Shown here: positions 1 through 8,000 of the stretch, in pieces
Numbering within the stretch: the stretch's first letter is position 1
Layout of the letters: each line of letters starts with the position of its first letter
Source: Pseudoxanthomonas broegbernensis
GTDB lineage: Bacteria; Pseudomonadota; Gammaproteobacteria; Xanthomonadales; Xanthomonadaceae
Direction of reading: 5' to 3'
Assembly (NCBI RefSeq): GCF_014202435.1
Contig: NZ_JACHGU010000001.1
Location: forward strand, 558,001-622,000
DNA length: 64,000 bases
Program-made: the position numbers and the translations under genes
Notes under the pieces: model-generated
Told to the model about the DNA's origin: nothing
The model's input: the letters and a program-made list of their open reading frames with translations, nothing else
Database searches by the model: none

Positions 1-370
1 GACCCTGGCTCTGCGCGACCTGGCCGCGCGCGAGGCGCGCGGCGAGATCCCGGACCTGCGGCGGATGTCGCTCATGCACCAGGACGAGATCGTCGCCGCG
101 TTGGTGCCGGTGCGCGGCATCGGCCGCTGGACGGTGGAGATGATGCTCATGTTCCGCCTCGGCCGCCCGGATGTGCTGCCGGTGGACGACCTGGGCATCC
201 GCAAGGGCGCGCAGAAGGTGGACCGGCTGGAGGCCATGCCCATGCCGAGGGAACTGGCCGCGCGTGGCGAGAAGTGGGGGCCGTACCGCACCTACGCCAG
301 CCTGTACCTGTGGAAGATCGCCGACTTGGCCGGCGCGGCGAAGGCGGCCACCCCGCGCTCGCAGGAATGA
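1..370 (+). CDS. alkA: DNA-3-methyladenine glycosylase II (AlkA-like), C-terminal part
   Basis: The reading frame is already open at base 2 and runs to TGA at 368-370, so only the last ~122 residues are in the window. They carry the helix-hairpin-helix and Gly/Pro-Asp signature of the HhH-GPD base-excision glycosylases: the hairpin VRGIGRWTVEMM is followed by VLPVDDLGIRKG, whose first Asp corresponds to the catalytic Asp of AlkA. Known family role: removal of alkylated purines from DNA. The N-terminal half lies upstream, so I cannot tell whether this is a plain AlkA or an Ada-AlkA fusion. A dispersed intergenic repeat follows the stop. Confidence 0.85.
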   Translation, partial: TLALRDLAAREARGEIPDLRRMSLMHQDEIVAALVPVRGIGRWTVEMMLMFRLGRPDVLPVDDLGIRKGAQKVDRLEAMPMPRELAARGEKWGPYRTYASLYLWKIADLAGAAKAATPRSQE

Positions 371-376
371 CCTCTC

Positions 377-440
377 TTCTCGTAGGAGTGTAGGAGCCGG
401 TCTTGCGGCGCCGCCTGGGTATACAGCCCGTCTTCGGCCC
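377..440. repeat. Dispersed TAGGAGCCG-type intergenic repeat, copy 1
   Basis: Just after the glycosylase stop the sequence reads tcgtaggag, then tgtaggagccggtcttgcgg, then an imperfect inverted partner ending in cgtcttcggcccacg. The same TAG(G/A)AGCCGAC-type core with a distal inverted partner recurs at 14581 and 38078, each time only between genes. This fits the REP-like intergenic repeats common in xanthomonads, but assignment to a named family needs a genome-wide search. The rest of 371-529 holds no other recognisable feature. Confidence 0.45.
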
Positions 441-529
441 ACGAGGCGGTGCGGCCGATGCTGCGCCGCCTCCAGCGTCCGCCAGGCCGACACAGCGCTT
501 CGATGCCGGCGTCGGCCATGCCGCCCGGG

Positions 530-1351
530 TCAGCCACCGCGGTAGCGCCAGTGCCAGGGTTCGTAGACGATGCCATGGGCGTTGTCGCGGGGATAGCTGA
601 GGGCGAAGCCATGGCCGCCGGCATGCGCCTGCAGCCAGGCGAACGCGGCGGTGCGCTCGAACGATTCCTCCGCCGGCGGTTCGCCGGGCGTGCCGATGTC
701 CAGCGCGTCGCCGCCGTGGTGCTCGCTGTAGCCCGGCGCCGCATTGACCTGGAGGATGTCCGGCACGCACTGGCCGCGCGCGATCTTCCGCTCGAAGATG
801 CCCAACTGGTAGTCGTGGCTGCGGTAGCCGGAGATCGCGTCCAGCGCCACGCCCTCGCCGCCGGCCGCGCGCCGCATCGCCTCCCATGCCCGTGACGCGC
901 CCAGGGTCAGCCATAGCGGGCGCCGCCAGCGGTCGAAGCCGGCGAAGGCCAGCCAGTCCGGCTCGGCGACCCGCGGCAGGGCGGTGCGCGCGGCATACGT
1001 TTGGGCGTCGATGCCCAGCGCCTGCAGGCGTTCGTGCAGGCGCAGCACGGGAAGCTCGGCCGGCGGCGGGGGCGGGCCGCGGCGGACGGAGGGCGCCTGG
1101 TGCGCGTCCAGCGCATCCAGCGCGGCGTCGATGCCCGGTTCGCGTGCGAGCCGTGGCACCAGTGCGAGCAGGCCGTCGTCCCGCGCGGCAGCCAGATAGC
1201 GGCCGTCGCGCTTGCGCCGCAGCACCAGGCGGGCGCGTGCCAGCGCCCGCGCATCGGCGTTGCCGCGCGCGCGCAGCAGCGCGCAGGGCCACAGTTCGAT
1301 CTCGGGCGTGTTGAGCAGCCGCGTGCGCAGCCGGACCGGAGGCAGGTGCAT
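530..1351 (-). CDS. M15 family D-alanyl-D-alanine carboxypeptidase (VanY-like)
   Basis: 273 residues. The C-terminal ~110 residues form an M15B zinc peptidase domain: SGYRSHDYQ near 174-182, the zinc motif SEHHGGDALDIG with His211 and Asp218, and the closing EPWHWRY with catalytic Glu264 and metal ligand His267. The family trims D-Ala-D-Ala termini of peptidoglycan stem peptides. The first ~150 residues are Arg/Leu-rich and not recognised; no clear signal peptide is visible, so export is uncertain. It reads towards the glycosylase gene and lies 9 bp downstream of the PH-like membrane protein gene, so co-transcription is plausible. Confidence 0.85.
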   Translation of the reverse strand: MHLPPVRLRTRLLNTPEIELWPCALLRARGNADARALARARLVLRRKRDGRYLAAARDDGLLALVPRLAREPGIDAALDALDAHQAPSVRRGPPPPPAELPVLRLHERLQALGIDAQTYAARTALPRVAEPDWLAFAGFDRWRRPLWLTLGASRAWEAMRRAAGGEGVALDAISGYRSHDYQLGIFERKIARGQCVPDILQVNAAPGYSEHHGGDALDIGTPGEPPAEESFERTAAFAWLQAHAGGHGFALSYPRDNAHGIVYEPWHWRYRGG

Positions 1352-1360
1352 GCGCGCAGC

Positions 1361-1954
1361 TTAGTGGCGCGTGCGTGCGTCCGCCAGTTCGCGCAGGCGC
1401 GCGAGCAGGGCCGCCGGGTCGCGCGGTTCGATCAGCAGGTCGGCGCGTCCATGGGTGGGCAGCCACAGCTTGCGGCGCCCGTCCTGGAGGGCGACGAAGG
1501 CGCGGCGCCGGTTGCCCAGGCGGAACCAGCCGGCGCGAAAACCCGGCAGGGTCATGGTGTTGTTGCACCACAGGCTGGGGCGCAGCTCGACCCGTTCGTC
1601 CAGGTCGACCACCCGTGCCCGCGCCAGGTCCAGTTCCGCCAGCGGGACGCGGTGCCGGTAGAACGCCGACCATACCTTCAGGCCGTCGCCGTCGAGCGCG
1701 ATCCCCTGCCGGTTCATCATCATGGCCAGGAACCGCCATAGCACCGTCAGCACCACCAGCGCGCCGCCGAGGTGGACCGCGATGGTCAGCGCCGGGCCGC
1801 CGGCCACCAGCACGATGGTGCCGTCCCGCACCGCCAACGGCACGGCGGTGGCGACGAACGCGAGGGGCATGCCGACGCACAGCCAGAACAGCCAGCGCCG
1901 GCTGCGCGCGCCGGGTGCGGCCGGTTGCAGGCGCGGATCGTCCAGGGCGGTCAT
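1361..1954 (-). CDS. Membrane protein with C-terminal PH-like domain
   Basis: 197 residues. Two hydrophobic segments (about residues 20-42 and 57-77) are followed by a soluble domain of beta-rich character, with 'LDGDGLKVWSAFYRHRVPL' and a closing 'LLIEPRDPAALLARL' that resemble bacterial PH-like domains (inference from pattern only). The ATG was chosen because it overlaps the stop of the upstream CPBP protease gene in an ATGA junction (1951-1954); the frame stays open further upstream but inside that gene. Translational coupling suggests the two membrane proteins work together. Specific function unknown. Confidence 0.75.
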   Translation of the reverse strand: MTALDDPRLQPAAPGARSRRWLFWLCVGMPLAFVATAVPLAVRDGTIVLVAGGPALTIAVHLGGALVVLTVLWRFLAMMMNRQGIALDGDGLKVWSAFYRHRVPLAELDLARARVVDLDERVELRPSLWCNNTMTLPGFRAGWFRLGNRRRAFVALQDGRRKLWLPTHGRADLLIEPRDPAALLARLRELADARTRH

Positions 1955-2757
1955 GGCGCGGTTCCGGGCAGCAGGACGGGGGCGAGGACGTGCAGCACCA
2001 GGTCGGCGGCGAAGTGGGCGAGCATCGCCATCTCGATCCCACGCTTCCAGTACAGCCAGCCGAAGACCATGCCGCCGACGCCGTTGAGCAACAGGGTGCG
2101 CGCGACCACGGCCGCGTCCAGGCCCCACACGTGCGCGGCCGCAGGCAGGTGGCCGGCGCCGAACAGCAGGGCGGCCACCGCGATGGCGACCCAATAGGCC
2201 GATGGCGGCGGCGCACCGCGCCGGCGCGCCACCACCCACACCAGCAGCGTCATCAGGAACAGGCGCAGTTGCAGTTCCTCGGCGATGCCGCCGTAGAACG
2301 AGGCGAGCAGGCCATTGAGCGCGGAGGCGCCGGCCGTGGCCTGGGCAGGCGGATGGACCGCCGGCGGCAGGAAGCCGTCGACCAGCGCCGACAGGCCGAG
2401 GATCGCGGCGCCGGCCGCCATGCCCAGCAGCATGGTCTGCAGCGGCCGCAGCCGCGCCCAGTCCGGAAGCGTCCGCAGCACCAGCCAGGCGCGCAGCACC
2501 GGGCTGCCGAGGCCGACGCGATGGCCCATGCGCAGGCCCAGCCAGGACAGCAGTCCCAGCAGCACCAGCGCCTGCGCGGCCTGCATCGCGACCACGACGC
2601 CCAACGGCAGCGGCAGCCGCGCGAAGCGCTCGGGCATCAGTTGCATCAGATAGGGCACCACCGCCGCGACCGACAGCGCGGCCAGCGCGCCCCAGGCGGC
2701 GGCCAGCTTGAGGTCCTGCAATGCGGAGGAAGGCGGGGACGAGGGCGGTGCGCTCAT
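1951..2757 (-). CDS. CPBP family intramembrane glutamic endopeptidase
   Basis: 268 residues, strongly hydrophobic with about eight membrane segments. It carries the three CPBP/Abi signatures in order: EELQLR (Glu160, Glu161, Arg165), FGAGH (Phe199, His203) and HFAAD (His248, Asp252), so the active site looks intact. Members cleave or process membrane-embedded substrates, the best known being prenylated-protein CAAX processing in eukaryotes and bacteriocin immunity in bacteria; the substrate here is unknown. Its stop overlaps the start of the PH-like partner. The gap up to the DUF4177 gene (2758-2893) shows nothing recognisable. Confidence 0.85.
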   Translation of the reverse strand: MSAPPSSPPSSALQDLKLAAAWGALAALSVAAVVPYLMQLMPERFARLPLPLGVVVAMQAAQALVLLGLLSWLGLRMGHRVGLGSPVLRAWLVLRTLPDWARLRPLQTMLLGMAAGAAILGLSALVDGFLPPAVHPPAQATAGASALNGLLASFYGGIAEELQLRLFLMTLLVWVVARRRGAPPPSAYWVAIAVAALLFGAGHLPAAAHVWGLDAAVVARTLLLNGVGGMVFGWLYWKRGIEMAMLAHFAADLVLHVLAPVLLPGTAP

Positions 2758-2893
2758 GAGGGCCGGTGCATGGACGGGGGTCAGGGAATGCGGCGGGTGC
2801 CGGTCGGGGCCGGTGCGCGTCGCCGCGGGGATCGGGCCGCGGGCATGCGCCAGGCCCTTCGGGTGGGGTGGAAGCCCGGGCGGCGTGGCCGCG

Positions 2894-3073
2894 TCATGCC
2901 GGCCGCCTGAAGACCACCATCATCGCTGCGGTCGGCCCCGACGCGACGACCTGCACCAGTTCCCAGCCGGAGGCCGCCTGGCGGTCGAGCAGCGCCTGCA
3001 GGTCCTCGGGTTTGTGGCTGCCGAGCATGCTCGGCTTCAGGCTCGCCACGTGGTATCGCCAACGGTCGCTCAT
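2894..3073 (-). CDS. DUF4177 domain protein (small)
   Basis: 59 residues. The pattern matches DUF4177: WRYHVASLKPSMLGSHKPED, then a GWELVQVV core around residues 36-43, and a terminal MMVVFRRP strand. Starting at ATG 3073 makes a clean ATGA overlap with the stop of the ribbon-helix-helix gene, so the two are translationally coupled. It is the last gene of the SPFH operon. DUF4177 proteins are small, probably beta-rich, and of unknown biochemical role; the repeated pairing with SPFH proteins suggests an accessory of a membrane platform (inference). Confidence 0.8.
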   Translation of the reverse strand: MSDRWRYHVASLKPSMLGSHKPEDLQALLDRQAASGWELVQVVASGPTAAMMVVFRRPA

Positions 3074-3249
3074 GCTTCGTCCTCCTGTTCGTGTCCCGGC
3101 CTGGGCAGGCGCCCGGCCTTGCGCAGTGCGTCGCGCAGCACGTATTCGATCTGGGCGTTGAGGCTGCGCAGCTCGTCGTCGGCCCAGCGCTGCGCGGCGG
3201 CCAGGACCTGGGCGTTGATGCGCAGCGGATAGGCTTTTTTCTCGGCCAT
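3070..3249 (-). CDS. Arc-family ribbon-helix-helix DNA-binding protein
   Basis: 59 residues. KKAYPLRINAQVLAAAQRWA fits the beta strand and first helix of an Arc/MetJ ribbon-helix-helix fold, followed by the second helix LRSLNAQIEYVLRDALRKAG; a short acidic tail ends the protein. Such proteins bind DNA as dimers at short repeated or inverted boxes. It sits third in the SPFH operon, 2 bp after the small membrane-protein gene and overlapping the DUF4177 gene. The promoter of the same operon contains GATATC half-sites, so autoregulation is the natural reading (inference). Confidence 0.8.
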   Translation of the reverse strand: MAEKKAYPLRINAQVLAAAQRWADDELRSLNAQIEYVLRDALRKAGRLPRPGHEQEDEA

Positions 3250-3251
3250 CG

Positions 3252-3527
3252 TCAGCGCCTCCGGTCGCCGCGGCGCAGGTGCAGCAGCAGCGACACGCCC
3301 AGCGCGTTGACCGCCACCACCAGTGCGAGCACCACCGCGGCGGTGCGGCCCTGGTCGCCGCGGGCCCAGTACAGGCCGCATGCGCCCAGGAACAGCGCCA
3401 GCGCGATCAGCGCCCAGCGCAGGGCGACGCCGCGCACGTGCGGGCCGCCGCCGCGCGCGTACCAGCCGGCCGCCCCCAGCGCGGGCAACCCGGACAGCGC
3501 GACCAGCAGCGGCACCAGCGCTTCCAT
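3252..3527 (-). CDS. Small three-TM membrane protein of the SPFH operon
   Basis: 91 residues with three hydrophobic stretches (about 4-23, 36-54 and 63-83), ending in a basic LRRGDRRR tail that should stay in the cytoplasm. No family recognised. It lies between the SPFH gene (9 bp upstream) and the ribbon-helix-helix gene (2 bp downstream), so it belongs to the same transcript and may form part of the same membrane assembly. Confidence 0.7.
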   Translation of the reverse strand: MEALVPLLVALSGLPALGAAGWYARGGGPHVRGVALRWALIALALFLGACGLYWARGDQGRTAAVVLALVVAVNALGVSLLLHLRRGDRRR

Positions 3528-3536
3528 TCCCGCGCC

Positions 3537-4415
3537 TCAGTACAGCGAGCCGGCGTTGACCACCGGCTGGGTGCCGCGGTCGGCGCACAGCACCACCAGC
3601 AGGTTGCTGACCATCTGCGCGCGGCGCTCCTCGTCCAGGTGCACCACGCCGTTCTTCTGCAGTTCGGACAGGGCCATCTCGACCATGCCCACCGCGCCGG
3701 CCACGATCCGGGTGCGCGCGGCGATCACCGCATTGGCCTGCTGCCGCTGCAGCATCGCCTGGGCGATCTCCGGGGCGTAGGCCAGGTGGCTGATGCGCGC
3801 CTCGATCACTTCCACGCCGGCCGTGCCCAGGCGCTCGGCGATCTGCGCCTGCAGGTGCTCGGAGATTTCCTGCGGGTGGCTGCGCAGCGCGGTCTGGCCG
3901 TCGTCGTGCTGGTCGTAGGGGTAGCTGGAGGCCATCGCCCGCAGCGCCGATTCGGACTGGATGTGGACGAAGCTCTCGTAGTCGTCGACGTTGAACACCG
4001 CCTCGGAGGCATCCACCACCTGCCAAACGATCACCGCGGCGATCTCGATCGGGCTGCCGTCCAGGTCGTTGACCTTGAGCTTGCCGCTCTCGAAGTTGCG
4101 CACGCGCTGGCTGACCTTGCGCTTGGAGTAGAAGGGGTTGTTCCAGCGCAGGCCGGCCTCCTTGACCGTGCCCACGTACTTCCCGAACAGGCTCAGCACC
4201 GCGGCCTGGTTGGGCTGGATGGTGTACAGCCCGGACAGGCTGGCCAGGGCCAGGATGCCGACCGCCAGCGCGCCGATCATCGTCAGCCCGCCGCCTTCGC
4301 CGCGATTCAGGTCCTGGACCCCGGCCACGAACAGCCAGGCGGCACCGGCCGCGACCAGCAGGGCCACGCCGACGACCGGCAGGCCGGAAATGGAACCGAG
4401 GGGGCGTTCTTTCAT
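3537..4415 (-). CDS. SPFH (stomatin/prohibitin) domain membrane protein
   Basis: 292 residues. Two membrane segments near the N-terminus (about 12-32 and 43-65) are followed by an SPFH/Band 7 domain: QPNQAAVLSLFGKYVGTVKE, then FESGKLKVNDLDGSPIEI, and the helical stretch GVEVIEARISHLAYAPEIAQ typical of the end of the domain. A coiled helical tail ends in a conserved-looking TQPVVNAGSLY. SPFH proteins oligomerise at membrane microdomains. ATG 4415 has GGAG 8 nt upstream and lies ~18 nt from the predicted transcription start. It heads a four-gene operon with the small TM protein, the RHH regulator and DUF4177. Confidence 0.9.
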   Translation of the reverse strand: MKERPLGSISGLPVVGVALLVAAGAAWLFVAGVQDLNRGEGGGLTMIGALAVGILALASLSGLYTIQPNQAAVLSLFGKYVGTVKEAGLRWNNPFYSKRKVSQRVRNFESGKLKVNDLDGSPIEIAAVIVWQVVDASEAVFNVDDYESFVHIQSESALRAMASSYPYDQHDDGQTALRSHPQEISEHLQAQIAERLGTAGVEVIEARISHLAYAPEIAQAMLQRQQANAVIAARTRIVAGAVGMVEMALSELQKNGVVHLDEERRAQMVSNLLVVLCADRGTQPVVNAGSLY

Positions 4416-4440
4416 GGCACGTTCTCCAGTTGGTGCATGA

Positions 4441-4468
4441 AAGATATCAATTTGATATCAGATGTCAA
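4441..4468 (-). promoter_or_regulatory. Promoter of the SPFH operon with embedded palindromic operator
   Basis: On the minus strand TTGACA (4463-4468) is separated by 16 nt from TATCTT (4441-4446), a consensus -35 and a fair -10. Between and across them lies GATATC-N5-GATATC (4443-4448 and 4454-4459), with a third related box gatgtca at 4461-4467. Half-sites of this size and spacing suit a ribbon-helix-helix repressor, and such a protein is encoded in the operon itself. Binding would block RNA polymerase directly. The DNA here is strikingly AT-rich for this genome. The rest of 4469-4602 shows nothing else. Confidence 0.75.
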
Positions 4469-4602
4469 CGAGTACGGTGCGCCGGCTGGCCCGGCAAGGC
4501 GCACGGGCACCCGCCGCCGGCCGGGTTGGCAGGCGGCACGGACCCAGGCCGCGCATGGCCCCAAGCGGGGAAACACCGCGGCAATCGCGGGCCGGGGCGC
4601 GG

Positions 4603-5859
4603 CTACGGACCGGAAGACGGCTGCAGTGCGAGGTCGACCCAGACCAGATGGTGGTCGCTGCCGTCGGCGATGGCGGCATCGGGGTCCGACGCCGGCGGCC
4701 AGAACACGCCGCTGCCGCGCACCTCCAGGCCGGTGGAAGGCAGTACGTAGTCCAGCCGCAATGCGCCGGTCCTGGGGCCGAAGTCGCCGGTGACGTGTTC
4801 CGGCGCGCCACGCCGCGCGATGCCGGCGGCGGCGTAGGCGCGCGCGGCCTGCGCGCCGCCGTCCGAGCGCGGCGTGGGCATGCGCAGCACGCGCGGGTGC
4901 TCCAGCAGTTCGACGATGGCCTCGTGGTGGCCGTCGCCGTCGGCCGGGTCGTTGTTGAGGTCGCCTGCGATCACGAAGCGCGCGCCGTCCGCCAGTCCGC
5001 CGCAGACGCCGGCGTCGTCGCACAGCCATCCGTGCGCGCCGGGCGAGATGTATTCGCGCCACAGCCGGATCTCGTCCGCGTTGCGCGCGCCGTTGCGGTC
5101 CTCCGGGCCGTCGAACACCGGCGGGGTGGGGTGGGAGGCCAGCAGGTGCAGGCGGCCGGCGGGCGTATCCACTGGCACGTCCCAGTGCGACTTGGACGAG
5201 AGCCGCAACCGCGGCCACACCGCATCGTCGTGCCAGTAGCCGCCGGTGGCGGGATCGACCGGGCGCCGCGCGCCGGGCATGGCCGCCCAGCGCAGCAGGC
5301 GGAAGCTGCGCGCCTGCGCCGCGTCGATCGGGAAGCGCGACAGCACCAGCATCCCGTACTGGCCCGGGTGCAGGCCGTAGCCCCAGGCATCGTTGCCGCG
5401 GTCGCGGGCGGTATCGCCGTTCCCGCCGTTCCTGCCTGATGCGACCGTCCCGTTGCGGTCCAGGTCCAGGCCGCTGGGCACGCCGGTGTTCACTTCGGCC
5501 AGGTAGCGGTACGGGTAGTGCAGCGCCGCGCCGCCGCCGGCCTGCGGGCGCGCCAGGTAGTCGCGCTGGAACAGGTCCGCGGCGCGTCCCTCGGCGTCGT
5601 AGTCGAACTCGTTGAGCAGCACCAGGTCCGGCCGCACCCGCTGCAGCACCGCGGCGATCTTGCGTGCGCCCTCGTCGCCTCGTCGCAGGCGGCCGACGAG
5701 CCCGCCCGCGGCATCGTCGTAGAGCGAGGCGTTGTAGGTGGCCACGCGCAGGGCCGTGGCGGCGGGCGCGGACGCGGCGGTGGCCGGTTCGCGGCCGGCG
5801 CAGGCGGACAGCATGGTCAGCAGCAGGAAGAGGGACGAGCGGTGGATGGACATGCGCAT
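4603..5859 (-). CDS. Endonuclease/exonuclease/phosphatase family lipoprotein
   Basis: 418 residues. The N-terminus is a lipoprotein signal: basic start, a short Leu-rich core, then the lipobox LSAC with Cys near residue 20. The mature protein has the DNase I-like EEP fold signatures: LRVATYNASLYDD, LLNEFDYD, FVIAGDLNNDPADGDGHHEA and, at the end, GSDHHLVWVDL. These are the usual metal and phosphate-handling positions (Asn, Glu, Asp-Asn, Asp-His). An exported nuclease or phosphodiesterase anchored in the membrane is the likely role; the substrate is not predictable. Two adjacent Met codons (5859 and 5853) could start it. Confidence 0.85.
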   Translation of the reverse strand: MRMSIHRSSLFLLLTMLSACAGREPATAASAPAATALRVATYNASLYDDAAGGLVGRLRRGDEGARKIAAVLQRVRPDLVLLNEFDYDAEGRAADLFQRDYLARPQAGGGAALHYPYRYLAEVNTGVPSGLDLDRNGTVASGRNGGNGDTARDRGNDAWGYGLHPGQYGMLVLSRFPIDAAQARSFRLLRWAAMPGARRPVDPATGGYWHDDAVWPRLRLSSKSHWDVPVDTPAGRLHLLASHPTPPVFDGPEDRNGARNADEIRLWREYISPGAHGWLCDDAGVCGGLADGARFVIAGDLNNDPADGDGHHEAIVELLEHPRVLRMPTPRSDGGAQAARAYAAAGIARRGAPEHVTGDFGPRTGALRLDYVLPSTGLEVRGSGVFWPPASDPDAAIADGSDHHLVWVDLALQPSSGP

Positions 5860-5956
5860 GCCGCGATTCTGGCATGCATGGACGACGGCGATGCTGCGGC
5901 GCCTCGGCCGGCGGAGGCGGGCGGGATCATGGCGATGCCGCCGCCCGCTGGCCCAC

Positions 5957-6697
5957 TCACCACGGGAAGTCGCGCCAGCGCCGCCCGTCGAATGCCTGCA
6001 GCGGATGGAAGCGCCGCTTGTAGTCCATCTTGCCGTGGCCTTCGATCCAGTAGCCCAGGTAGAGATGCGCCAGTCCCTCGCGCCGCGCCCACTCGATCTG
6101 GCGCAGGATCGCCAGCGTGCCCAGCCCGCGCGCGCGCATGTCCGGGTCGAAGAACGTGTAGACCGCCGACAGCGCGGTCGGCGCGCGGTCGGTCACCGCC
6201 ACCGCCAGCAGCCGCCCCGGCGCATCGACGCCGGGCGCCTCGCGCAGCTCCAGGAAGCGGGTGTCCGGCCAGGTACCGAGGAGGAACTGGTCGAACTCGG
6301 CCGTGCCGTGGCCGTCCATGCCGCCATCGCGGTGGCGCGCTTCCAGGTAGCGCTGGTACAGGGCGAAGTGCTCGGCCGTACGCTGCGCCGGGACGATGCG
6401 CGCCTCCACCGTCGCGTTGCGGGCCTCGCACCGACGCTGGCTGCGGTCGGGCGCGAACTCGGCCACCGGGATGCGCACCGCCACGCAGGCCCGGCAATGC
6501 GCGCAGTGCGGCCGGTAGACCAGGTCGCCGGACCGGCGGAAGCCCCAGTCCAGCGCCTGCGGGTAGACCTGCGCCAGGCGCGGGTCGCGCGGGTCCAGCA
6601 CCAGGTCGCGCGCGGCGCGCTCGGGCCAGTAGCCGCAGGCGTGGCCGCCGGTCTGGAACAGGCGCAGGTCGTCGGTCGGGGAAGAGTCGTTGCCCAT
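5957..6697 (-). CDS. bpt: Aspartate/glutamate leucyltransferase (bacterial N-end rule)
   Basis: 246 residues, the normal length for Bpt. It adds Leu from Leu-tRNA to proteins with N-terminal Asp or Glu, marking them for ClpS/ClpAP degradation. Seen: the N-terminal [13 protein letters not shown] motif, the Cys cluster [15 protein letters not shown], and the GNAT-like C-terminal half with [20 protein letters not shown] and [20 protein letters not shown] chose the ATG at 6697 (MGND...) because it gives the family length; the frame is open ten codons further. It is convergent with nothing nearby and ends 97 bp before the EEP lipoprotein start. Confidence 0.95.
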   Translation of the reverse strand: MGNDSSPTDDLRLFQTGGHACGYWPERAARDLVLDPRDPRLAQVYPQALDWGFRRSGDLVYRPHCAHCRACVAVRIPVAEFAPDRSQRRCEARNATVEARIVPAQRTAEHFALYQRYLEARHRDGGMDGHGTAEFDQFLLGTWPDTRFLELREAPGVDAPGRLLAVAVTDRAPTALSAVYTFFDPDMRARGLGTLAILRQIEWARREGLAHLYLGYWIEGHGKMDYKRRFHPLQAFDGRRWRDFPW

Positions 6698-6855
6698 GGC
6701 GATGCGGTCGACGGATGCGTGCAGCATAGCGCGCGCCCTCGCAGCGGCTGCGACCGGCTGCCGGCTGAACGGCGGCGCCGGCCCGTCAACGCATGGCGGC
6801 GCCCGGCGTTTTCCCCCACGTGGTCATCGAGTCCACGACTTTCCTGGAGCACACC

Positions 6856-7446
6856 GTGAACAAGACCCCTTCCCTGATCGCCGCCGCGCTGCTGGCCGTC
6901 ACCGCCGGGGCCGCCCTGGCGCAGGCCCCGGCGCCGGATGCGCGCGCGCCCATGCACAAGCCGCTGGACGTCAACAAGGACGGCGTGATCGACCGCGACG
7001 AGGCCGCCGCGCACCCGCGCCTGGCCGAGCGCTTCGACACCCTGGACGCGAACAAGGACGGAAAGCTGGACCGCAGCGAGCTGCGGCGCTCGCCGCGCGG
7101 CCATCACGGCCGCCGCGGTGCGGGCGGCCATCCCTTCGTCCAGCTCGACAAGGACAAGGACGGCCGCATCAGCAAGGCCGAGGCGGCCGCCGATGCGAAG
7201 TTCGCCGAGCGCTTCGAGCGCATGGACGTCAACAAGGACGGCTTCGTCGACCGCGCCGACCGCGAGGCGGCGGCCAAGCAGCGCCGCGACGCGTGGTTCG
7301 AGTCCGCCGACGGCAACGGCGACGGCAGCCTGAGCAAGGCCGAGTACGACGCCGCGCATGCCAAGCGCGCCCAGGCATGGGGCGACCGTCGCGGCCGGGG
7401 CCCGGGCCATGGCCCGGCGTCGGCGAAGGACGCATCGGCGAAGTGA
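6856..7446 (+). CDS. Exported five-EF-hand calcium-binding protein
   Basis: 196 residues from a GTG start at 6856, chosen because GGAG lies 6 nt upstream and the next ~23 residues form a signal peptide ending ALAQ. In-frame ATGs further upstream would put non-hydrophobic residues before the signal. The mature protein has five canonical EF loops: DVNKDGVIDRDE, DANKDGKLDRSE, DKDKDGRISKAE, DVNKDGFVDRAD and DGNGDGSLSKAE, with a His/Arg/Gly-rich linker between the second and third. It probably binds calcium in the periplasm; partner unknown. It is divergent from bpt and convergent with the DUF2007 gene. Confidence 0.85.
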   Translation: MNKTPSLIAAALLAVTAGAALAQAPAPDARAPMHKPLDVNKDGVIDRDEAAAHPRLAERFDTLDANKDGKLDRSELRRSPRGHHGRRGAGGHPFVQLDKDKDGRISKAEAAADAKFAERFERMDVNKDGFVDRADREAAAKQRRDAWFESADGNGDGSLSKAEYDAAHAKRAQAWGDRRGRGPGHGPASAKDASAK

Positions 7447-7457
7447 CGCGGCAGGAG

Positions 7458-7479
7458 GCCACCGGCCTTGGCCGGTGGC
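7458..7479. terminator. Hairpin between convergent genes
   Basis: A perfect 10-bp inverted repeat (gccaccggcc, loop tt, ggccggtggc) fills the 33-bp gap between the convergent EF-hand and DUF2007 genes. There is no T tract on either side, so it is a terminator-like hairpin rather than a textbook intrinsic terminator. The position suggests it serves both transcripts. Confidence 0.5.
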
Positions 7480-7998
7480 TCAGTCCGAGGGCGGCGGCGG
7501 GGGGATGCGCACGCGGATCTCCTCGTCGCCGCTTGCGTCTTGTCCGGCCGGCGCGGGGGCGGCCGGCGGCGGCGAGGCCACGGGCGCTTCGGGCGCAGTG
7601 CCGCGCGTGTCCCGTCCCATCCAGATGACCGCCACCACCGCGGCGATGAGCAGCAGCAGGCCGATGCGCACGCGCCAGGCCCAGCGGCCGCCGCTGCGCC
7701 CGAAGCGTGACAGCGGCGGTTCGATGGCCAGCGCGGCCGCGTTGGCCTGCGGCCGCGTACTCGTCATCAGGCCGGCCTCGCGCAGCAGTTCGCGCGCGCG
7801 CGGCTGGTCCTCGGGCTTGCGTACCCATACCGCCGGCTGCTGCTTGGCGGGCACCGGTTCGGAATAGCTGAACTGGCCCCGGCGGCCGCCGCGATAGGAG
7901 CGCGGCTGGCTGATGTGCACGCCGATGCCCGCCTCCTCCAGCAGCCGGGCGACGCCTTCCACGGTTTCCAGCCGCTGGCTGGTGAATATCTGGCGCAT
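7480..7998 (-). CDS. DUF2007-type 'pathogenicity-like' membrane protein
   Basis: 172 residues. The first ~78 residues, starting MRQIFTSQRLETVEGVARLL and ending in a RARELLREAGL helix, fit the DUF2007 putative signal-transducing domain, as in the proteins called pathogenicity-like in xanthomonads. A single membrane helix follows (about 110-127), then a Pro/Ala-rich tail. The start at 7998 leaves 2 bp to the tesB stop, so it is the second gene of a tesB operon. Function unknown; the name carries no experimental weight here. Confidence 0.75.
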   Translation of the reverse strand: MRQIFTSQRLETVEGVARLLEEAGIGVHISQPRSYRGGRRGQFSYSEPVPAKQQPAVWVRKPEDQPRARELLREAGLMTSTRPQANAAALAIEPPLSRFGRSGGRWAWRVRIGLLLLIAAVVAVIWMGRDTRGTAPEAPVASPPPAAPAPAGQDASGDEEIRVRIPPPPPSD

Positions 7999-8000
7999 GC

